Assembly: GCA_033812795.1 (NCBI GenBank)
Contig: JAPXSY010000079.1
Coordinates: forward strand, 1-12,191
Reading direction: 5' to 3'
DNA length: 12,191 bases
Source of the DNA: JAPXSY01 sp033812795
GTDB taxonomy: Bacteria; Verrucomicrobiota; Kiritimatiellia; RFP12; UBA1067
The position numbers were made by a program, and so were the translations under genes. The notes under the pieces were generated by a model. It was given only the letters and a program-made list of their open reading frames with translations, was not told where the DNA came from and searched no databases. Shown here in pieces: positions 7,605 through 12,191 of this stretch. The first letter of the stretch is position 1. Each line of letters starts with the position of its first letter.

Positions 7605-10205
7605 ATGAAGGGAAAAGGGATATGGTGCTGGGTGTGGGGGATCGTGGGAGTCGTATGGGCTGGGACGGCGAAACTGCCGGACCTTCCGCCGCAGGATCTT
7701 CCGCCGCCAGCCGTCACGCCGGACTGGCTCGTGGCGATGGCGTCGCGCCATGGTGAGGATGCGGCCCGGGAGTACCGGCTGCTGAAACGCGAGATGACGA
7801 CAAAGCCGATGACGCTCTCCGGCACGGTCGATGCTGCCGCGCGTCTTGCCCAGACGTTCCACCAACAGGCGGAGATCCTGCCGACTGACCGTGACCCGCT
7901 GGATGTGGTGCTGCGCCGCACACGCGCCCTGTATGAGGATCTGGCGCCGCAGGTGGAGTTGACCGCAGCGGGCGCGCGGCTGGCGGAGTTGGAGGCCGAG
8001 GCCCGGGGGGTGGCCGCGGTCGACGTCCCGGCGCGCGCGGACTGTTTCGGTCGGGTGGTCGCCTTGCGCAAAACCATCGCTTTCGCCAATCCGCTGTTGA
8101 AGGGTATCGACCGCATTCTCTTCATCACGCGCGAGGCGCTGCCGCCGAATGAGTTCGACTGGGGTGTTCACATGTGCGACCAGTATTATGGTTTCCACGC
8201 CACAGTGCACGGCACGACGCAGGGCAACGGGCTCTATGTCCTGCACGCGCCGTGGTCGGAGCGGCCGCGGGCGCAAAACCTGCTCGCCGAATCGGTGATC
8301 GAGTCAGGCGCGCGTAAGGGGCAGAAGTTGGGTAACGGCGGATATCTTTCTCCGGACCTCTCCTATGACGGGCGGCAAATTCTGTTCGCGTACACGGACG
8401 GCGAACCGCAGATCCGCGTGTGGAACGAAAAGACGACCTTCCATCTTTTCCGCTGCAACGCGGACGGTTCGGGGCTGGTCCAGCTCACCGATGGAAACGT
8501 GAATGATTTCGATCCCTGCTGGCTGCCCAACGGCCGCATCGCCTTTATCTCCGAACGGCGCGGCGGGTACGGGCGGTGTCACGGTCGCCTGGTGCCGACC
8601 TACACGCTGCACAGCATGTTTGAGGACGGTAGCGACATCGTGGCGATCAGTGTGCACGAGACCAACGAATGGCAGCCGAGCGTCGATAACAACGGGATGA
8701 TCGTCTACACGCGCTGGGACTATGTCGACCGCGGCTTCAATCAGGCGCACCATCCGTGGATCACCTATCCGGACGGACGCGACGCGCGCGAGTTGCAGGG
8801 GAACTTCCATCTTTCGGAGCGTACCGCGCCGCACATGGTGATGGACCTGCGCGCCATCCCCGGTTCCTCAAAATACGTTGCCATCGCCTGCGGACACCAC
8901 ACCGAGGCGCGCGGCTCGGTGATCATTTTAGACCCGACGTTGCCGGATGACGGGGCCATGTCACAGATCCGGCGCTTCACACCGGACCAACTCATGCCCG
9001 AGGCCGAATATTACGATTGGAAAACAACCAAGGGGTCTGCGGCGTACGCGTCGCCTTGGCCGTTGAGCGAGCGCTACATGCTCTGTGTGTACGACGGGGA
9101 CGCCAACGCGCAGTACGGCGTGATTGACTACAAGAAGCGGCGTTACGCGATCACGCTGCTGGATGCGTTCGGAAACAAGATCCCGCTCTACACGCATCCG
9201 CAGATCTCCTGCCTCAGCCCGATCCCGCTCGTGCCGCGGCCCCGGCCGCCCGTGTTGACGCACGGTACGCAAACGGGTCGCCCGCGCCTGCCAAACGGCG
9301 CGAAGCCCGCGCCGATTCCGGAAGCGGAACGGACATCGAAGGCCACCGTCGGACTGATCAACGTCTACAACTCGCGGTACCCGTTCCCGGCGGGCACGGT
9401 GATCACTGCTCTACGGGTCTGGCAGATTCTGCCCAAGACCGAACCGATCGTGGGCAAGCCCCGCCTGGGGGTCTGCGACCAGACGCCCGGACGTCAGTTC
9501 CTGGGCACGGTGCCGGTCGAAAAGGACGGCAGCGCGTTCTTCGAGGTGCCGGCCGGAGTCCCGATCCTCTTCCATGCGGTGAATGAGAAGGGCGCGGCGG
9601 TTCAGGGCATGCGCAGTCTCACGTACACGGCGCCGGGCGAGACCCTGATGTGCGCCGGTTGTCATGAGTCGCGCACCGGCGCGGCGGCGCGTGACACGGT
9701 GTCCTCCAAACCGGTCGCCATGCGGCGTGCGCCGTCCGTGTTGCGTCCCGGACCCGACGGGTCGAACCCCTTCAATTATCCGCGTCTGGTGCAACCCGTG
9801 CTCGATGCCCGTTGCGTCACGTGCCACGGGGCGGATCGCAAGGAGGGGATGCCGGATTTACGAAAGGGAGAGGTCGCGAAAAACCGGTACCGGTTCCACA
9901 CCTCATTCGTCAGTTTGGTGCCGTATGTCTGTTATTACACCCTAATGTACCACGGGCCGGGGTGGCTCACCATGGGTGTGCAACGCGACTCCTTTGTCGA
10001 ACCCTTCACATTGCCCGGAAGGTTCGGTTCGTACGCGTCGCGGCTCCATGCGATGCTGGCCAAAGGTCATCATAACGTCAAGCTCACGGAGGAGGAGAAT
10101 CTCCGGCTAACGCTTTTCATGGACTCCAACGCGGCGTATTTCGGTCATGATCACGAGTTAGAACGGCAAGCTCTTGGCGAGATCGTCCATCCGGTGCTGC
10201 AGTGA
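7605..10205 (+). CDS. Secreted diheme propeller protein resembling hydrazine synthase alpha subunit
   Basis: 866-residue exported protein. A signal peptide spans about 1-22 (MKGKG, then a Trp/Val-rich core). An N-terminal helical segment (40-165) precedes a TolB/PD40-like propeller at about 170-550; one clear repeat is DGSGLVQLTDG followed by DFDPCWLPNGRIAFIS (287-316). Residues about 575-690 match the layout of the hydrazine synthase alpha middle domain and end in the first heme motif CAGCH (683-687). A second motif CVTCH (737-741) opens a cytochrome-like C-terminal domain with KGHHNVKLTEEE (820-831) and MDSNAAYFG (839-847), as in planctomycete cytochromes. The residue four after His687 is Thr691; in Kuenenia HzsA a Tyr at that position ligates heme alpha-I, so true hydrazine synthase chemistry is doubtful. 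Non-anammox PVC bacteria carry similar proteins of unknown role. The ribosome site is weak (GGGGGC about 8 bases upstream). It lies 73 bp before the 322-residue gene, probably its partner. Confidence 0.8.
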   Translation: MKGKGIWCWVWGIVGVVWAGTAKLPDLPPQDLPPPAVTPDWLVAMASRHGEDAAREYRLLKREMTTKPMTLSGTVDAAARLAQTFHQQAEILPTDRDPLDVVLRRTRALYEDLAPQVELTAAGARLAELEAEARGVAAVDVPARADCFGRVVALRKTIAFANPLLKGIDRILFITREALPPNEFDWGVHMCDQYYGFHATVHGTTQGNGLYVLHAPWSERPRAQNLLAESVIESGARKGQKLGNGGYLSPDLSYDGRQILFAYTDGEPQIRVWNEKTTFHLFRCNADGSGLVQLTDGNVNDFDPCWLPNGRIAFISERRGGYGRCHGRLVPTYTLHSMFEDGSDIVAISVHETNEWQPSVDNNGMIVYTRWDYVDRGFNQAHHPWITYPDGRDARELQGNFHLSERTAPHMVMDLRAIPGSSKYVAIACGHHTEARGSVIILDPTLPDDGAMSQIRRFTPDQLMPEAEYYDWKTTKGSAAYASPWPLSERYMLCVYDGDANAQYGVIDYKKRRYAITLLDAFGNKIPLYTHPQISCLSPIPLVPRPRPPVLTHGTQTGRPRLPNGAKPAPIPEAERTSKATVGLINVYNSRYPFPAGTVITALRVWQILPKTEPIVGKPRLGVCDQTPGRQFLGTVPVEKDGSAFFEVPAGVPILFHAVNEKGAAVQGMRSLTYTAPGETLMCAGCHESRTGAAARDTVSSKPVAMRRAPSVLRPGPDGSNPFNYPRLVQPVLDARCVTCHGADRKEGMPDLRKGEVAKNRYRFHTSFVSLVPYVCYYTLMYHGPGWLTMGVQRDSFVEPFTLPGRFGSYASRLHAMLAKGHHNVKLTEEENLRLTLFMDSNAAYFGHDHELERQALGEIVHPVLQ

Positions 10206-10278
10206 GTGGACAGGCCACCGGCGTTCCGGGATGGGGTGTCAAGGCAAGGTGAAGCGGTAAAATCTGAAAGGCGGGGCT

Positions 10279-11247
10279 ATGAAGCGTCTTGCCCGGATGG
10301 GGCTCCTGAAACTCTGCGCGGCGGCGGTGGCAAGCGCTGGGGCGCAGACGTTGGGCACAGGCACCGGCGGGCTTATTTTGTCGGATGATAACCGGACAGT
10401 GCTGGCGCCGCCTCCAGTGCATGCGGACGGGGAACTGATCATGGCGGAACTGCCGCTGCGGGTCATGCCCCCGCGCGTCTCTTTCCTGTTCGGCACGAGC
10501 GGCCGCCACGGACCGATTGACTTGACGGACGGGAGCCGGGTCGGGAATCCCAGGGCACCCTATGTTCTCCGTTTGGTTGAGGGAGGCGCGTCCTTCACGC
10601 TGAGTCCGGAAAGCGCGACGAATCAGGTGTCCGGTCCCTTTTCCACGGCGGACCGGACGGTCTTCACCTTGTCCGGCGCGAAGGTGACCCTGGTCCGCGT
10701 GCCTCCCGAGCTGCGCGTGGCTGTGCGGCATGCCGGAGAGACCGGGCAGGCACCAAAAATCGGCGTGTCACCGTATACCCCTGAGGTGACAAAAGCCCTG
10801 TACGCATTACGAACCCGGTACGTCGGACTGGCGAACCGCGTGGATGTTGAAACAGCGGATATCGCGTTTCAGGGTGTGCCGCGTGTCCACTCCCGAATCA
10901 CCGGCAACACCTTCACGCCGGTGGTCAAACGCTCGGAACGTGACAAACAACAGACGCTCAAAGGCGCGGAGCGGAGTGCGGTCACGTTTCTGGATTCCCT
11001 CTTCCGCCAAGCCTTTTCCCTTCGGTCGCAGGCGATCACAGATGGATGCGTCTACCATTTCCGTATGCCGCCGGGAGAATACCTGCTGTGCGTGATGCAG
11101 CCGGTACGCGATCCGGACGCGCGCGGGAACATGGGTTCGGCCACCGCGATCTGGTGGACCGCGTTTTATTTTGACGGTGAAAGATCGCTCGAGGTGGAGC
11201 TGAACGGGGAGAACGCGATCACGTGGCGTGACCTGTTCAAGCTGTGA
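10279..11247 (+). CDS. Secreted protein of unknown function, likely partner of the diheme protein
   Basis: I do not recognise this 322-residue family. A signal peptide is clear: MKRLARMGLLKL, an Ala-rich core, and a likely cut after AGA (residue 22). Residues 30-150 look beta-rich with many Gly/Pro turns. Residues 170-250 are more helical and charged (KRSERDKQQ at 217-225). The C-terminal part (about 255-320) has YHFRMPPGEYLLCVMQP (259-275), similar in pattern to the PPGxYxL turn of carboxypeptidase-regulatory-like beta sandwiches, then WWTAFYFDG (292-300). Cysteines 257 and 271 could form a disulfide. There is no CxxCH motif or catalytic signature. The ATG at 10279 has GAAAGG about seven bases upstream. 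Gene order and joint export suggest it works with the diheme protein 73 bp upstream, but this is inference. Confidence 0.75.
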   Translation: MKRLARMGLLKLCAAAVASAGAQTLGTGTGGLILSDDNRTVLAPPPVHADGELIMAELPLRVMPPRVSFLFGTSGRHGPIDLTDGSRVGNPRAPYVLRLVEGGASFTLSPESATNQVSGPFSTADRTVFTLSGAKVTLVRVPPELRVAVRHAGETGQAPKIGVSPYTPEVTKALYALRTRYVGLANRVDVETADIAFQGVPRVHSRITGNTFTPVVKRSERDKQQTLKGAERSAVTFLDSLFRQAFSLRSQAITDGCVYHFRMPPGEYLLCVMQPVRDPDARGNMGSATAIWWTAFYFDGERSLEVELNGENAITWRDLFKL

Positions 11248-11294
11248 GATGCGGATTTTCCCGTTTGACGAAGGAAGGCGTACGAATTGCGGGC

Positions 11295-11323
11295 TTGCCT
11301 TTTCAGGACGGGTTTGGTAAAAG
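11295..11323 (+). promoter_or_regulatory. Possible tRNA-His promoter
   Basis: TTGCCT (11295-11300) and TAAAAG (11318-11323) are spaced by 17 bases, each matching four of six consensus bases. The start would be near 11330, about seven bases before the tRNA. A weak AAGGC/GCCTT hairpin with T residues overlaps the same stretch (about 11276-11303) and could instead be a terminator for the preceding gene. Confidence 0.35.
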
Positions 11324-11337
11324 ACCCTCACTTTCTG

Positions 11338-11414
11338 GCGAAAATAGCTCAGTTGGTTAGAGCGGCAGATTGTGGTTCTGCGGGTCGCGGGTTCGAGTCC
11401 CGTTTTTCGCCCCA
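11338..11414 (+). tRNA. tRNA-His (GUG)
   Basis: A full cloverleaf can be folded by eye. The acceptor stem is GCGAAAA (11338-11344) with TTTTCGC (11404-11410). The D stem is GCTC/GAGC (11347-11350, 11360-11363). The anticodon stem is GCAGA/TCTGC around the loop TTGTGGT, with anticodon GTG at 11372-11374. The variable loop has five bases, and the T arm is GCGGG-TTCGAGT-CCCGT with one G-U pair. A G at 11337 can serve as the extra G(-1) opposite C73 (11411), the identity feature of tRNA-His. The 3' CCA is encoded (11412-11414). Confidence 0.97.
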
Positions 11415-11420
11415 AGCTTT

Positions 11421-11455
11421 ACCCCTTTAAAACTGCGCTTTTATTGGGGTTTTTT
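11421..11455 (+). terminator. Rho-independent terminator after tRNA-His
   Basis: ACCCC (11421-11425) pairs with GGGGT (11446-11450). After a two-base T/T mismatch, TAAAA (11428-11432) pairs with TTTTA (11439-11443) around a six-base loop. Six T residues (11450-11455) follow. It begins seven bases after the tRNA CCA end. Confidence 0.6.
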
Positions 11456-11828
11456 CATTTTCTGGACAAACAGCCCGTTTTAGGCGTTTCCCGTCGTTAT
11501 CCCAAAATACCCCCCATTAGACGCAAGATAAATAATCATAAAATAACCATACCCCCAGCCCAGCCCTGCCGGGTCTGCTCGGTCGGAAGCCTTGCCCGGT
11601 CAGCTTCGGAAATTCCGAACCTGAAAAGCGCACCGGCTCCGACGGTAAGAGCTATCCCGCAACGCGCAAGCCGTCTCAATTCGCGCCAGACGCGCCGGAA
11701 GCAGACCACCTGCCTGAAAATCCCGCTCTAGGACACGGTTTCCCGCATCCGCCGCCCGTGGGGGTGTAATGACGTGGGTCTGCCAGCCCTTGCCCGTGTG
11801 GCGCATCCTAGCACCGTCTGACGGCATA
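11456..11828. other. About 370 bp without a convincing gene
   Basis: No reading frame here has a credible ribosome site plus protein-like composition on either strand. The first 90 bases are AT-rich, unlike the genes to the left. An inverted repeat, TTCGGA-AAT-TCCGAA with outer CAG/CTG pairs, lies at 11601-11623. The region separates the tRNA from the convergent small-gene pair and may be the end of an integrated element, or simply spacer. Confidence 0.4.
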
Positions 11829-11861
11829 GAAAAGCCCGCCTGCCGATTAGAGCAAACGGGC
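11829..11861 (-). terminator. Strong rho-independent terminator of the small-gene operon
   Basis: On the minus strand a ten-pair stem (arms 11852-11861 and 11834-11843, with two G-U pairs) encloses an eight-base loop and is followed by TTTTCT (11828-11833). It starts 24 bases after the stop of the 45-codon gene, the expected position for the end of that transcript. Confidence 0.75.
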
Positions 11862-11885
11862 ACATGTGTTTTGATCTGGAGTGCG

Positions 11886-12023
11886 CTAGTCCGCATCCTC
11901 AATTTGCTTATACGCCTCTTCTAAAACCTCGTGCATACGCCGTGCCTTGTTTACGATCTCGAAAGACCATTGAGACAGTTGCCGCAAGGCTTCAAGTGCC
12001 GTGTTTTTCTGCTCGCTTGTCAT
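11886..12023 (-). CDS. Small helical protein, 45 residues, function unknown
   Basis: The protein starts MTSEQKNTALEALRQLSQWS and ends IEDAD. Nearly all of it is predicted helical, with heptad-like Leu/Ile/Val spacing and many charged residues, so a short coiled-coil or adaptor is plausible. There is no signal peptide or known motif. The ATG at 12021-12023 is chosen because GGAGG (12031-12035) lies seven bases upstream; a longer in-frame opening to 12161 would only read the zinc-ribbon gene out of frame. Its ATG overlaps the TGA of that gene (ATGA), so the two are likely co-translated, and a hairpin terminator follows the stop. Tiny overlapping genes of this kind are usual in prophages and integrative elements, but the protein itself proves nothing. 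Confidence 0.65.
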   Translation of the reverse strand: MTSEQKNTALEALRQLSQWSFEIVNKARRMHEVLEEAYKQIEDAD

Positions 12024-12175
12024 TCGTTGACCTCCGTTCCCGCCGCCTGGCATACCGGGCAATGCGTTTGCTCCATTAAATAATTCCAACCTTGAATTGG
12101 GTCGTTTTCCTCTTCCTCGGTCGGCATCCGCGCCGTCCAGCTTGCGCCGCAATCTCGACAATAATACTTTTTCAC
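12020..12175 (-). CDS. Small zinc-ribbon protein, 51 residues
   Basis: Starting from GTG (12173-12175), the frame begins MKKYYCRDCGASW and ends GTEVNE. Two CxxC knuckles, CRDC (6-9) and CPVC (39-42), separated by 29 residues, fit a zinc-ribbon or rubredoxin-like knuckle fold. An acidic patch (EEEEND, 20-25) lies between them. GGAGG (12183-12187) is seven bases before the GTG, which supports this non-ATG start. The next gene overlaps its stop by four bases. Base composition is more AT-rich than the metabolic genes to the left. Short two-knuckle proteins are frequent in phage and plasmid small-gene clusters, where they may bind nucleic acid or protein; the specific function is unknown. Confidence 0.7.
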   Translation of the reverse strand: MKKYYCRDCGASWTARMPTEEEENDPIQGWNYLMEQTHCPVCQAAGTEVNE

Positions 12176-12191
12176 TTTTCCGCCTCCGTTT

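Noticed and set aside
7452..8276. Minus-strand 274-codon frame across the intergenic region and start of the diheme gene
   Set aside because: No ribosome site or domain; it covers the signal peptide of a recognisable plus-strand gene.
11372..11731. Plus-strand frame beginning inside tRNA-His
   Set aside because: It starts within the tRNA and crosses its terminator; the composition is not protein-like.
11600..11902. Minus-strand 100-codon frame in the gene-free region
   Set aside because: It runs through the strong terminator hairpin, has no ribosome site at its start and has shadow-like composition.
11769..11925. Plus-strand 51-codon frame over the terminator
   Set aside because: It overlaps the minus-strand terminator and the end of the 45-codon gene, and has no convincing ribosome site.

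Overview
This 12.2 kb window is GC-rich and looks like the chromosome of a PVC-superphylum bacterium (Planctomycetes, Kiritimatiellota, Verrucomicrobia or Lentisphaerae). The case rests on four secreted protein types common there: a Tat-exported Gfo/Idh/MocA oxidoreductase, an Asp-box sialidase with its small partner domain, a diheme protein like the hydrazine synthase alpha subunit, and a secreted protein of unknown family. The phylum is an inference; no rRNA or marker gene is present.

Left part (1-3314, minus strand): a three-gene cluster read right to left. A near-consensus promoter (TTGACA, 17 bp spacer, TTAAAT) sits almost on the start codon of a small secreted beta-domain protein. That gene's stop overlaps the start of a 562-residue secreted sialidase-like protein (ATGA overlap). 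After a 107 bp gap comes a Tat-signal, probably lipid-anchored Gfo/Idh/MocA oxidoreductase that runs off the left edge. Together they suggest extracytoplasmic glycan or sugar processing.

Middle (3424-7385, plus strand): a divergent promoter precedes a two-gene operon. The first gene encodes a membrane protein with an FHA domain, one transmembrane helix and two PEGA domains. The second, two bases later, encodes an HrpB-type DEAH-box helicase.

Right-centre (7605-11247, plus strand): an 866-residue secreted protein with a TolB-like propeller and two CxxCH heme motifs, resembling the hydrazine synthase alpha subunit, is followed by a 322-residue secreted protein I do not recognise. No other hydrazine synthase subunit is in the window. 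This pair is the best candidate for an undescribed redox system.

Right end (11295-12191): a complete tRNA-His(GUG) with its own terminator, about 370 bp without a convincing gene, then a minus-strand pair of tiny overlapping genes (51-residue zinc ribbon, 45-residue helical protein) ended by a strong hairpin terminator. The tiny genes are more AT-rich than the rest, and the tRNA location suggests the edge of an integrated element or prophage. No integrase or second attachment site is visible.
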